Shown here one piece after another: positions 6,299-13,828 of a DNA stretch of 44,465 nt. Each line of letters begins with the position of its first letter. Position 1 is the stretch's first letter. Origin of the DNA: an uncultured Anaerolineae bacterium (GTDB taxonomy: Bacteria > Chloroflexota > Anaerolineae > Anaerolineales > Villigracilaceae). The position numbers and the translations under genes are program-made. The notes under the pieces were generated by a model that saw nothing but the letters and a program-made list of their open reading frames with translations, ran no database searches and was not told where the DNA came from. The DNA lies in the NCBI GenBank assembly GCA_903838415.1, contig CAILYI010000028.1:1-44465 (forward strand), in the 5' to 3' direction.

Positions 6299-8271
6299 AG
6301 GTCTGATTGCACACCTGCCAGGGCCGATTCCTTTTCAGCGCTGGCGGGCGTCTGACGCTCAATCCGCTGCCAGAGCGCGCACAGCATCGGACGCATCACT
6401 TCCTTCGAAAAACGATAAGCATCTTTGGTCAACTTGCGGGCCTCCTGCCATTGACCGGTGTGAGCATACCCTTCGATATAGACGAAATTTTCCACCGGAT
6501 CGTTGGGACGGTCGCCCAGCGCGGCGGCCTGCTTTTGCAAGTCTGCCACGGTTTGCCAGTCGCCGTTTTGACGGGCCAATTCAGCTTTGGCAAAGGTAAA
6601 ACACCAGCCGTGCGCAATTTCCGGGTTGTAGAATTCCGGCAGTTTGACGGGATTCTCAGCCAGAATCATGGCCGGATTGCTCAGTACAGCCGCATCACGC
6701 AGCAGCGGCGGTAGCAGCTTGTTGAGCGGGTCAATCTCAGGGTCAAGCACGCGGAAACAGCCGGGCGGCTCAAAGTTGACCACGACCACCTGCGAAGTGT
6801 TTCCCGAAAATGTCGTCGCCAGGTAATTTTGCTCAAAGGCGAATCCGGGCTGCAGACCGGCGCCGAGCGCGCGGCCTTCCTGCGTGCGGACGGAGGCAAA
6901 ATACAGGATGTGCTCCATCTTGCCGGGCGGGGAATAAATCCAGTTTAGCGGGCCGGAGAGTGAGTTGTCGCTGAAGAGTGTCACCGGCAAATCGTTGGAA
7001 AGGATGGTCGTGCCGGGTTCAAGCGCCGGGGCGCGCCACGACATCTGCCAGAAAAAGGCGCGCTGGGTTTCCCAGTCGTGACGGTACAGGCTGTTGGTCT
7101 GGAACTGCTTGCCGACTGAGAAACCAATCAGCAGGGCTAACAGCGTGACTTGAACTCTGGGATATTTATCCAAAAGTCCGAGCAGGGCGGCCACAATCAG
7201 GCTGGAGCCAAGCATAAAGGACATGCTGAAGCGATCCGCGGAGAAATGCAATTGGGGCATGGTCTTCGCGCCGACCAGCCAGAATGCGCCGCCGCCGAGA
7301 ATCCAGGCCATCAGGCCAGTAAAAAGAAATAAGGTAAAAGGAAATTTGGGCGTCGCGCCGCGAGGATAAAAGTAAAGGCCGGTCAATAGAGTCGCGGCCA
7401 GGGCCAGGGCAAAGGCTCCGATAACGGTATACAGGCCAAGGGTGGCAATGTCCACCGGTTCAAAGGGGAAAAGCCAGGTGTGCGGCACCGTCTCCCAAAA
7501 AGCGGAAAACATATTCAGCAGCAGCTTCCAAATCCCCACAAAGAAGTTGGCTTTCAGGTCGGTGAGAGTCTGGTAGCTGTAACTGGCGTTCTGATTGGAG
7601 AAGAAAAAGGCGCGCCAGAAGGTGACGGCGATGAAGGTAAACAGGTAAGCCAGGTAAATCAGTATCGTGCGGCGGATTTTGGCTTTGATGGAGCCATCAA
7701 GGAGAGTCCAAAAGATGATGATACGGACAAACTCGAGGAAATAGAAGTATTCCATCGTCAACAGGTTGACGGCAGACAGGAGGAGGGCCGCAGCATGCAG
7801 CAGCCAGCTTTTCCGTTGGACGGCAAGCAAGCTAAGGTACAGGGAAAGCAAAAAGGCGCAGAAAATAATGTAAAAATGGGTGTACATCAGGGCCACGAAG
7901 TTTTGACCGAGGCCGGGGTAAACCAGGAACAGGGCGCTGGTCCACATGGCGGGGCGCGTATCTTTGGGCCAGAGCTGGCTGAAAAGCAGCCAGACGAGCA
8001 CCGCCGTCAGCCAGCGCAGGATGACCATCAGCAGCTGCCAGATCCACGGGCGCGGACCAATCAGTGGCAGCAGCACCTGATAGAGCATGCCCCAGAACGG
8101 TCGGCTGGTGGAGAAGGTTTTGGTCAGGGCGGCGGGGCCAAGGCGGAAATAAATCCATGTCCACGGGGCTTCGTCCCAGTAGAAACCGCGCTGCCAGAAA
8201 AAGAGCGCATAAGTCAGCAGGGCCAGGATGAGCAGAAAGACCGGGACAGGGATTTTTCGGAGAAGTTTCAT
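6283..8271 (-). CDS. GT-C-like polytopic membrane protein
   Basis: This 662-residue protein has about a dozen hydrophobic segments in its first 390 residues, then a soluble C-terminal part of about 270 residues. The first outside loop contains RGFYWDEAPW with an acidic pair (D33-E34), as expected for GT-C glycosyltransferases that use lipid-linked sugars. The soluble tail ends in helix pairs of TPR-like spacing (around residues 575-640). I infer a role in transferring sugars to a surface polymer, or a related lipid-linked function; no exact family is recognised. It is the last gene of a four-gene operon, 12 bases after the GNAT gene. No clear ribosome site precedes the ATG, so it may be translationally coupled. 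Confidence 0.7.
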   Translation of the reverse strand: MKLLRKIPVPVFLLILALLTYALFFWQRGFYWDEAPWTWIYFRLGPAALTKTFSTSRPFWGMLYQVLLPLIGPRPWIWQLLMVILRWLTAVLVWLLFSQLWPKDTRPAMWTSALFLVYPGLGQNFVALMYTHFYIIFCAFLLSLYLSLLAVQRKSWLLHAAALLLSAVNLLTMEYFYFLEFVRIIIFWTLLDGSIKAKIRRTILIYLAYLFTFIAVTFWRAFFFSNQNASYSYQTLTDLKANFFVGIWKLLLNMFSAFWETVPHTWLFPFEPVDIATLGLYTVIGAFALALAATLLTGLYFYPRGATPKFPFTLFLFTGLMAWILGGGAFWLVGAKTMPQLHFSADRFSMSFMLGSSLIVAALLGLLDKYPRVQVTLLALLIGFSVGKQFQTNSLYRHDWETQRAFFWQMSWRAPALEPGTTILSNDLPVTLFSDNSLSGPLNWIYSPPGKMEHILYFASVRTQEGRALGAGLQPGFAFEQNYLATTFSGNTSQVVVVNFEPPGCFRVLDPEIDPLNKLLPPLLRDAAVLSNPAMILAENPVKLPEFYNPEIAHGWCFTFAKAELARQNGDWQTVADLQKQAAALGDRPNDPVENFVYIEGYAHTGQWQEARKLTKDAYRFSKEVMRPMLCALWQRIERQTPASAEKESALAGVQSDLGCGK

Positions 8272-8283
8272 GGCTGGTTGAAG

Positions 8284-8901
8284 TTAGATTTTCGCCTGGC
8301 TCAGAGAAAATTCCATGCGATGACGATGATATTGGCCTTCGCGGAAGGTTTTGGCGATGGAAAACCCCAAACGGGTATAGAGAGCCAGGGCTGACGGGTT
8401 ATCCGTCTCAACGCTGAGGACGACGGATTGATACCCGGCTGTGCGCGCGGCGGCCAGGAAAGCGGCCAACAGGCTTTTGCCGAGGCCCTGTCCCTGCGCG
8501 GAACCGGCCACGCCGATGTAGGTCAGTTCAAGCTGACCCGGTTGGAGAATGTTGACGTTAGACGCCGATAACACCGATTGCGCCAGCTGAAAGAGCACGC
8601 GGGGATGAGTCAGGGCCAGCCTCAGCATTTGAGCAGCAAACCAGGTCAACGGCTGGCGCAGTTTGGCATTCAACGCGGCGGGATCGGGTGACCCCAGCGC
8701 CAAGCCAAGCAGCTCGCCCGAGTCAGCCACCAGACACAATCCCACGACCGAGGCCTCCTTTTGCGCAATTTCATAATAACGCGCAACGACGGAGCTGCCC
8801 AAATCGGCCAAAAGGGTGGGCATCACGGCGCTGTGTAAAGCGGCGAGGTGCGCGAGTGCGGCGGCGTCAAGCTCCTGGAGGGGGATGATCTCAAAATTCA
8901 T
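8284..8901 (-). CDS. GNAT family N-acetyltransferase
   Basis: This 205-residue protein has a single GNAT domain in its C-terminal half. The acetyl-CoA binding loop is GVAGSAQGQGLGKSLL (the R/Q-x-x-G-x-G/A pattern), followed by the strand SVVLSVETDN and the helix ALALYTRLGF, both typical of the family. The N-terminal part is larger than in minimal GNATs. It lies 15 bases after the FemAB-like gene and 12 before the membrane protein, so it probably acylates a sugar or carrier in the same surface-polymer pathway. The exact substrate cannot be read from the sequence. Confidence 0.8.
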   Translation of the reverse strand: MNFEIIPLQELDAAALAHLAALHSAVMPTLLADLGSSVVARYYEIAQKEASVVGLCLVADSGELLGLALGSPDPAALNAKLRQPLTWFAAQMLRLALTHPRVLFQLAQSVLSASNVNILQPGQLELTYIGVAGSAQGQGLGKSLLAAFLAAARTAGYQSVVLSVETDNPSALALYTRLGFSIAKTFREGQYHRHRMEFSLSQAKI

Positions 8902-8916
8902 CGTTTTTGGGACGCG

Positions 8917-9960
8917 CTACGCCAATCCGCGGATTAAGAATGGGCCGAGGCGGCGGACGAGAAACGCGGGCAAGCGCTTCCAGGTGGCGATGGCGAAGGC
9001 AAATTTGGGATTTTTCTGGTTGAGGCTGGGCAATTCCGCGCCAGGTTTGAGCGCATACCAGTAGGCCAGCATTTCTTTGCGCGGACGCCACTTCATTTTG
9101 AAAGTCTCGTTGCCGGAACCGAGCAGGCTGCGGCCTATGTCAAAAACTTGGTAGCCTTTCTGGCAATAACGCTCGATGACTTTCCAGTACAGGAATTCTC
9201 CGGCATAGTCGGAGCGGAAGTTTCTCAGGATGTTGGCGTGCAAATTGGTGGCGACTTTTCCGTGGAAGATGAATACTCCGGCGCCAGCCAGTTTTCCATC
9301 CGGGGTGTACAGGACGGCGAATTCGAGCGTATCGCCCAGGAATTCAGCCATCGTCCGCAGGTAGGCTTTGGCGTGATAAGGCGAACCCAGTTCGTGCATG
9401 GACTGTGACAAGGCTTCGTAGGCGTCATCCAGCAGGTCGAGGTGACCAAATTTGACGATGAAGCCTTTCTTGAGCGATTTTCGGATGTGATTGCGATGAT
9501 CCGAGCTGAAAGTGGGCAGCAAGGCTTCGGGGTCGGGATTCAAGTCGAGGCGGTAGGTGGCGTAGACGGGGTGTTGAATCCAGCCGGGGGGCGGGCTGTC
9601 GTCGCCCGCGTCGAAACGCAGGTTGATGTATTCCACGCCGAGTTCGGCGGCGAGCAGGCGGGCTTCAGTCATGAGAAAGTCGCGCGCTTCGGGGGAGGCA
9701 AAGGCAAAGCCGCCATAGGAACCGAAGGGTGATGTTGTCAGATAGTTGCCAAAGATGGGATGCTTGACATGCGTCAGGGCGAGCAGGCCGGTGACGTCAC
9801 TTTCGATTTCCGTCTCAAAGCGGTAGACGCGGTATTTGTAGATGTGTCTGACGACGTTTAACCAGGCATCCAGCGCGGTGAAGGTGGCGGGTTGGGTGAG
9901 TGCTTCGGGCCAGTTGGCGGGTTCGTCAGAGGCGAGGCGGCGCAGGCGCATTTCAGTCAT
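8917..9960 (-). CDS. FemAB/GNAT-like peptidoglycan or polysaccharide-associated protein
   Basis: This 347-residue protein consists of two GNAT-like halves as in FemAB and CelD-like proteins. Recognisable pieces are the NYLTTSPFGSYGGF segment in the first half and, in the second, LAGAGVFIFHGKVATNLHAN followed by YQVFDIGRSLLGSGNETFKMKW, where FemAB-type proteins keep a conserved D-x-G-R and a K-x-K/R-W element. Close relatives occur beside a polysaccharide deacetylase in exosortase-linked exopolysaccharide loci, the same pairing seen here. Its start overlaps the deacetylase gene by eight bases (9953-9960), showing coupling. The transferred group is unknown. Confidence 0.75.
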   Translation of the reverse strand: MTEMRLRRLASDEPANWPEALTQPATFTALDAWLNVVRHIYKYRVYRFETEIESDVTGLLALTHVKHPIFGNYLTTSPFGSYGGFAFASPEARDFLMTEARLLAAELGVEYINLRFDAGDDSPPPGWIQHPVYATYRLDLNPDPEALLPTFSSDHRNHIRKSLKKGFIVKFGHLDLLDDAYEALSQSMHELGSPYHAKAYLRTMAEFLGDTLEFAVLYTPDGKLAGAGVFIFHGKVATNLHANILRNFRSDYAGEFLYWKVIERYCQKGYQVFDIGRSLLGSGNETFKMKWRPRKEMLAYWYALKPGAELPSLNQKNPKFAFAIATWKRLPAFLVRRLGPFLIRGLA

Positions 9961-10795
9961 GGAGTACCTCGTCCAGGTAGGTGGCCAGCGGTGAAACGGG
10001 GAAATGTTTGAGCAGCGTGGTCAGGAAGTGGGATTTGTTCAGGGTAAAGGGAAAAAGCAGCGGGTGCGAAGCGATGTCGCGCCCCATACGGCGCAGGAAA
10101 GCTTCGGGGCGCACCAGTTCGTACGGGTGCAGGAAAATGACGGGGCTGAGTCCGGCGCGTAATTCCCGTTCCAGGATTTTTAATATGATGTTGGGCATTA
10201 ATCCGATCATGAAGCTGGAGCCGTAGGGGATTTCTCCGCCTGCGAGCAGCCCAAGGGTGAATTTGCGCGGGGCGCGGATGTTTTTGGAGCGCCCAAAGAG
10301 CGGCAGGGTGCTGACGGGCAGTTCCCGCAGGCCGTTTTTTTGCAGCAGCGTCCCGGCCGGGGCGTAGATGGATGAGCTGTATGTGAAGCCGTGGCGCGCC
10401 AGCATGGCATAGGCGCTTTCGTCGATGCCGACCATGGGGGCGCGGTAGCCGCGCACGTTGTATTGCTTGCGCCAGGGCGCCGAAGCGTCCAGGTCGCGTT
10501 CGAGTTCGGCCGGATCGACCAGTGAGCGGTGGATGTGGCAGTGAAAACCGAGTTCGTGCCCGGCGCTGGATATTTTCTGTGGGATTTCGGGGTACCATGC
10601 GGCGATTTCGCCCACCAGGTAGAAGCTGGCTCTGGCATCGCCGAGCATTTCAAGGATGGGATCGAGCGCGCGCAGCGTGAAGCCAGCGTCCAACTCGCGG
10701 CGCTGTTCGAGGCCAGGGATGGCGTCGTAGCGGCGGGTCAGGGCAAACCAGGGTTCGTAGTCGATGGTGAGGAGAATGCGGGGGGAGATAGGCAT
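9953..10795 (-). CDS. Polysaccharide deacetylase (NodB homology)
   Basis: This 280-residue protein has the NodB/CE4 fold. The first motif is LTIDYE (catalytic/metal aspartate D12), the metal histidines are in HCHIH (H85 and H89), and the RGYRAP motif ends at residue 120. The form of the first motif (T-x-D-x-E rather than TFDDG) resembles deacetylases of exosortase-associated exopolysaccharide clusters. It probably removes N-acetyl groups from a polymer or its lipid-linked precursor. No signal peptide is seen. A perfect TATAAT at 10806-10811 (minus strand) is only about ten bases before the ATG, so the mRNA should have almost no leader. It heads the four-gene operon. Confidence 0.85.
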   Translation of the reverse strand: MPISPRILLTIDYEPWFALTRRYDAIPGLEQRRELDAGFTLRALDPILEMLGDARASFYLVGEIAAWYPEIPQKISSAGHELGFHCHIHRSLVDPAELERDLDASAPWRKQYNVRGYRAPMVGIDESAYAMLARHGFTYSSSIYAPAGTLLQKNGLRELPVSTLPLFGRSKNIRAPRKFTLGLLAGGEIPYGSSFMIGLMPNIILKILERELRAGLSPVIFLHPYELVRPEAFLRRMGRDIASHPLLFPFTLNKSHFLTTLLKHFPVSPLATYLDEVLHD

Positions 10796-10805
10796 AAGCC
10801 CATGA

Positions 10806-10811
10806 ATTATA
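10806..10811 (-). promoter_or_regulatory. -10 box of the polysaccharide operon
   Basis: TATAAT is read on the minus strand; the expected start point is near 10799, about four bases before the ATG at 10795. The -35 region at normal spacing is weak, and the 21-bp tandem repeat begins about 50 bases further upstream. Confidence 0.5.
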
Positions 10812-10860
10812 GTCGGTTAAAGGGGCCGGTGCAGGTTTTTTTGTGGGGATGGATGTTTTT

Positions 10861-11035
10861 CAACAGTTGGGAATCGTTTTGCAACAGCTGGGAATCGTTT
10901 TACAGTAGCCGGGAATCATTTTACAGCAGTCGGAAAGCATTTTGTAACAGCTGGGAATCGTTTAACAGCAGTCGGAAAAGCATTTTGTAACAGCTGGGAA
11001 TCTGTTTTACAGCAGCCGGAAAGCAGTTTACAGCA
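10861..11035. repeat. Imperfect 21-bp tandem repeat, about eight copies
   Basis: Units of 20-23 bases follow one another from 10861, with consensus near CARCAGYYGGGAATCRTTTT (variants have GGAAAGC in the second half). The gap between the deacetylase start (10795) and the carbamate kinase stop (11117) holds only this array, the deacetylase -10 box and the hairpin at 11060-11098. A plus-strand open frame running through the array just reflects the 7-codon period and is not taken as a gene. Confidence 0.8.
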
Positions 11036-11059
11036 GTTGTTTTGCTTTCGAATTGGCAT

Positions 11060-11098
11060 AACAAGCGGGCTGTCTGAAAAACAGACAGCCCGCTTGTT
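11060..11098. terminator. 17-bp hairpin after carbamate kinase
   Basis: A 17-bp perfect stem (core AAGCGGGCTGTCTG) with a five-base loop, starting about 20 bases after the stop of arcC on the minus strand. There is no long U tract, so it may be a weak terminator or an mRNA 3'-end stabiliser. Confidence 0.65.
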
Positions 11099-11116
11099 GT
11101 TCCACTCTGGTTGCGA

Positions 11117-12079
11117 TCAGTCCTGCACGACCCAGGTGCCGGTTTCGCCTTTGATGGCGCGCCCGAGGTTTTCAGGGTTGGTGATGAGCGCCTGGGATTG
11201 GGGATTGGACTCGAGGAACCAGATGACCGCCTGGATTTTGGGGGCCATCGAGCCTTTGGCGAAGTGCGTACCTTCAGACAGGTAGGCTTTTGCTTCAGAG
11301 AGTGTGATTCGATCCAACCATTTTTGCTCGGGTTTGCCGAAATTGATGGCAACTTTTTCCACGGCGGTGGAAATGACGAACAGATCGGCCTTGATTTGGC
11401 GCGCCAGCAGGGACGAGGCAAAGTCTTTGTCGATGACTGCCGCCACGCCTTCGTAGTTGCCGTCCCCCGGGTCTACAACCGGGATACCGCCGCCGCCGAC
11501 CGTGATTGTGATGATGCCTTTATCCAGCAGGGTTTGGACGGTTTCCAGTTCAACGATTTCCTTCGGCAGTGGGGAAGCGACCACGCGCCGCCAACCACGT
11601 CCGGCATCTTCCACCACGCTCCAGCCTTGTTCGACTTCACGGCGTTTGGCTTCGGCTTCATCCATGAAGCTGCCAATCGGTTTGGATGGCTTGGCAAAAG
11701 CCGGGTCGGCCTTGTCCACCAGCGTTTGGGTGATGACGGTGACGACTTTCTTCTTGATGCCGCGTTGATATAGGATATTTTGCAGGTTTTGCTGAAGGGC
11801 ATAGCCAATCGCGCCCTGGCTGTCGGCGCCGCACACATCCAGCGGAACTTCGTGCATTCCGGCGGTTTTGGCGGCGATTTCAGAACGGCGCAAAATGTAG
11901 CCGACCTGCGGGCCATTGCCGTGACCGATGGCCACGTCCCAGCCCTGCTCTATCATGTCCGCGATGTGCATGCAGGTTTCTTTGGCGGCCAGATATTGGC
12001 TGTCGACGCTGACGTGTTTGTCGTCCTTGATGAGCGAGTTGCCGCCGATGGCGATGACTGCGAGTTTGTTTTTGGTCAT
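11117..12079 (-). CDS. arcC: Carbamate kinase
   Basis: This 320-residue protein of the amino acid kinase fold matches carbamate kinase in length and motifs: AIGGNSL at the N-terminus, GHGNGPQVGY, the SFMDEAEA segment of the carbamate kinase lid region, GGGGIPVV, and KGSMAPKIQA near the C-terminus. It converts carbamoyl phosphate plus ADP to ATP, CO2 and ammonia. As the last gene of the operon that also encodes a carbamoyltransferase, it would be the energy-yielding step, comparable to YqeA in purine-degrading clusters. AAAGGA lies about seven bases before the ATG. There is no arginine deiminase nearby, so the usual arginine route is not supported. Confidence 0.95.
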   Translation of the reverse strand: MTKNKLAVIAIGGNSLIKDDKHVSVDSQYLAAKETCMHIADMIEQGWDVAIGHGNGPQVGYILRRSEIAAKTAGMHEVPLDVCGADSQGAIGYALQQNLQNILYQRGIKKKVVTVITQTLVDKADPAFAKPSKPIGSFMDEAEAKRREVEQGWSVVEDAGRGWRRVVASPLPKEIVELETVQTLLDKGIITITVGGGGIPVVDPGDGNYEGVAAVIDKDFASSLLARQIKADLFVISTAVEKVAINFGKPEQKWLDRITLSEAKAYLSEGTHFAKGSMAPKIQAVIWFLESNPQSQALITNPENLGRAIKGETGTWVVQD

Positions 12080-12130
12080 GGGGATTCCTTTTCTGGTTTA
12101 CTTGCGGGCCTGCTGGGTGTAGAGATAGAC

Positions 12131-12193
12131 ACGTAGACAGGTAAATACGTAGACAGGTAGATATGTAGACAGGTAGATATGTAGACAGGCGGG
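12131..12193. repeat. 16-bp tandem repeat (GTAGACAGGTAGATAT family)
   Basis: Almost four 16-base units fill the space between the four-helix gene and arcC. Each splits into two related 8-mers (GTAGACAG and GTAGATAT/GTAAATAC). The same GTAGACARG word recurs at 12688-12731, 13768-13825 and 19301-19309, all within or in front of this one operon. Confidence 0.8.
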
Positions 12194-12673
12194 CTATTCT
12201 TCGTCTTCGGAAATTTCGTATTCAGGGGAATTTTCCCCGGCTTTTTTATCGCCAAATTCCTGTGCGCCCGCTTTTTGTCGATGGACGTAAGCCATATAGC
12301 CGTTTAGGACTTGCTCTGTTTCGCGGATAAGCACGTAAAGCGACTCAAATGTAGTTTGGTCAATATATTCCAATACCCTGGCGTTGATCAGGTGAGACAA
12401 CGTTTCATTCAACTCACCGCGCGCAATGGAATACTTATGCAGGCTATCAAGATAGTGATAACGCCCGTATCCTTTAGCGATATTGGCTGTCACACTTTTT
12501 GATGAACGGCGAACCTGCGCAACAAGATCAAATTTTTCATCAGGAGGGAGAACCTTGACCGCTTTATGTACACCAACCATAACATGCAAAGCGAGTTTGT
12601 AACATTCCAAATCTTCAAACCCGCGTTTGCCTGCGATACCAGGTGACTGGTAAAGAGATTTTCGTTCGGTCAC
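12194..12673 (-). CDS. Four-helix-bundle protein (S23/IVP family)
   Basis: This protein of about 159 residues belongs to the family once called S23 or 23S rRNA intervening-sequence protein. The diagnostic run begins GFEDLECYKLALHVM and continues with QVRRSSKSVTANIAKGYGR, ending in the NGYMAYV helix. Members are small helical bundles that form pentamers and bind nucleic acid in some systems; no enzyme activity is known. Here the gene is wedged between two metabolic genes and flanked on both sides by GTAGACARG repeats, suggesting later insertion. I take GTG 12673 as start because AAGGA precedes it; an upstream TTG would lie inside the repeat hairpin. Confidence 0.8.
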   Translation of the reverse strand: MTERKSLYQSPGIAGKRGFEDLECYKLALHVMVGVHKAVKVLPPDEKFDLVAQVRRSSKSVTANIAKGYGRYHYLDSLHKYSIARGELNETLSHLINARVLEYIDQTTFESLYVLIRETEQVLNGYMAYVHRQKAGAQEFGDKKAGENSPEYEISEDEE

Positions 12674-12687
12674 AAGTTCATCCTTGG

Positions 12688-12731
12688 GTAAGCAAGTAGA
12701 CAAATTCCTGTTTCCTTGTCTACTTGCTTAC
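12688..12731. repeat. GTAGACAA hairpin repeat upstream of the four-helix gene
   Basis: A 16-bp perfect stem (GTAAGCAAGTAGACAA and its complement) with a 12-base loop. It lies between the carbamoyltransferase stop (12752) and the ribosome site of the four-helix gene. In the minus-strand transcript it could end the upstream message or control the downstream start. Confidence 0.8.
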
Positions 12732-12751
12732 GTGTTTACCTGCCCTACGCT

Positions 12752-13741
12752 CTACGCCATCGTCAGCGCCATGACGGCTTTCTGCGCGTGCAGGCGGTTT
12801 TCGGCTTCGTCAAAGACCACGGATTGCGGGCCATCGAGTACGCTGGATGTGACTTCGACATCGCGGTCGGCGGGCAGCGGGTGCATGTAAATCGCGCCGG
12901 GCTTGGCTACTTTCAACTTGTCGTCGTCCATCAGCCAGTTTTTGTACATATCCTGGAGTTTCTTGCCTTCAACCTTATCGGTGGTGGTCAGCAGCGGGCC
13001 CCAGGACTTGGCGTAAATCACATCTGCATCCTCGCAGGCTTCCTTCATGCCGTCCTTGGTGTCGATGATTTCGAAGTTGGTGCCAGCCAGGCGGGCTTGT
13101 TCCCTGGCCTGTTCAACGATTTCGGGCATGAGTGGGAATTCCGGCGGGTAGGCCAGGGTGACATCCATGCCGAAGCGCGGCATCTGCAGAATCAGCGATT
13201 GCGGCACAGAAATCGGCTTGAGGTACGAGGCGGCATAGGCCCACGAAACGACGATTTTCTTCTTGCGCAGGTCTTTGCCCTTCTTTTCCATGATGGTCAT
13301 CAGGTCGGCCAAGCATTGGAAGGGGTGGTAGACATCGCACTGCATGTTCAGCACCGGGGTGCGGCTGGATTTGGCCACCGCATTCAGGTATCTGTTGCCA
13401 TCGCCATAATCACAGTGGCGGATGGCGATGCCGTCGAAGTAGCGGCCAAAGATTTCGCCGATTTCTACCGGGGTGTCGCCATGTGAAATCTGGGTGGTGT
13501 TGCTGTCGATGAAAGCGCCGTGACCGCCGAGCTGAGCCATGCCAGCTTCGAAGGAACCGCGCGTGCGGGTCGATGAGAAGAAGAACAGCATCGCCAGCAC
13601 CTTGTCGCGCAGGTAGGGGTGAGGTTCGCCGAGGGCGCGTTTGCGCTTCAGATCCCAGGCTACTTCGAGAACGGTTTCAACTTCTTCCTTGGTAAAGTCA
13701 AGATCGCTGATAAAGTCACGACCGCGGAAATTGGTTTGCAT
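12752..13741 (-). CDS. Ornithine/aspartate carbamoyltransferase-family protein (YgeW-like)
   Basis: This 329-residue carbamoyltransferase has the carbamoyl-phosphate motif STRTR (57-61), the HPFQCLADL motif, and MHPLPADRDVEV near the C-terminus, where true ornithine enzymes usually have HCLP. The stretch VSWAYAASYLKPISVPQ followed by RFGMDVTLAYP closely resembles the unassigned transcarbamoylase YgeW. The acceptor substrate is therefore open; in a catabolic setting it would run backwards, releasing carbamoyl phosphate for the carbamate kinase two genes on. Automated pipelines may call it ornithine carbamoyltransferase. AAAGGAG precedes the ATG. The gene follows the YgeY-like hydrolase, as in ygeW/ygeY clusters elsewhere. 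Confidence 0.85.
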   Translation of the reverse strand: MQTNFRGRDFISDLDFTKEEVETVLEVAWDLKRKRALGEPHPYLRDKVLAMLFFFSSTRTRGSFEAGMAQLGGHGAFIDSNTTQISHGDTPVEIGEIFGRYFDGIAIRHCDYGDGNRYLNAVAKSSRTPVLNMQCDVYHPFQCLADLMTIMEKKGKDLRKKKIVVSWAYAASYLKPISVPQSLILQMPRFGMDVTLAYPPEFPLMPEIVEQAREQARLAGTNFEIIDTKDGMKEACEDADVIYAKSWGPLLTTTDKVEGKKLQDMYKNWLMDDDKLKVAKPGAIYMHPLPADRDVEVTSSVLDGPQSVVFDEAENRLHAQKAVMALTMA

Positions 13742-13767
13742 GGTAGTTGCTCCTTTTGTTTGTGGGT

Positions 13768-13825
13768 AGGTAGTAGACAGGTAGACAAGTACACAAGTAC
13801 CTGTTTCCCTGTCTACTTATTTACG
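13768..13825. repeat. GTAGACAGG hairpin repeat between the ygeY-like and ygeW-like genes
   Basis: The sequence contains GTAGACAGGTAGACAAG and, inverted, CCTGTCTAC about 25 bases on, with inner complementary CAGGTA/TACCTG. It aligns with the hairpin at 12688-12731 (shared core, read on the minus strand, AAGTAGACARGGAAACAGG). Confidence 0.75.
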
Positions 13826-13828
13826 TTT

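Noticed and set aside
10529..10990. Plus-strand frame with seven-residue repeats
   Set aside because: The repeats follow from the 21-bp DNA array, and most of the frame is antisense to the deacetylase gene; no ribosome site.
10861..11035. CRISPR array
   Set aside because: The units are contiguous with no unique spacers between them, and no cas genes are near.
12752..13741. Plain ornithine carbamoyltransferase of arginine synthesis or the arginine deiminase pathway
   Set aside because: The MHPLP motif, YgeW-like signatures and the purine-catabolic neighbours argue against it, and no arcA or arg genes are present; not fully excluded.
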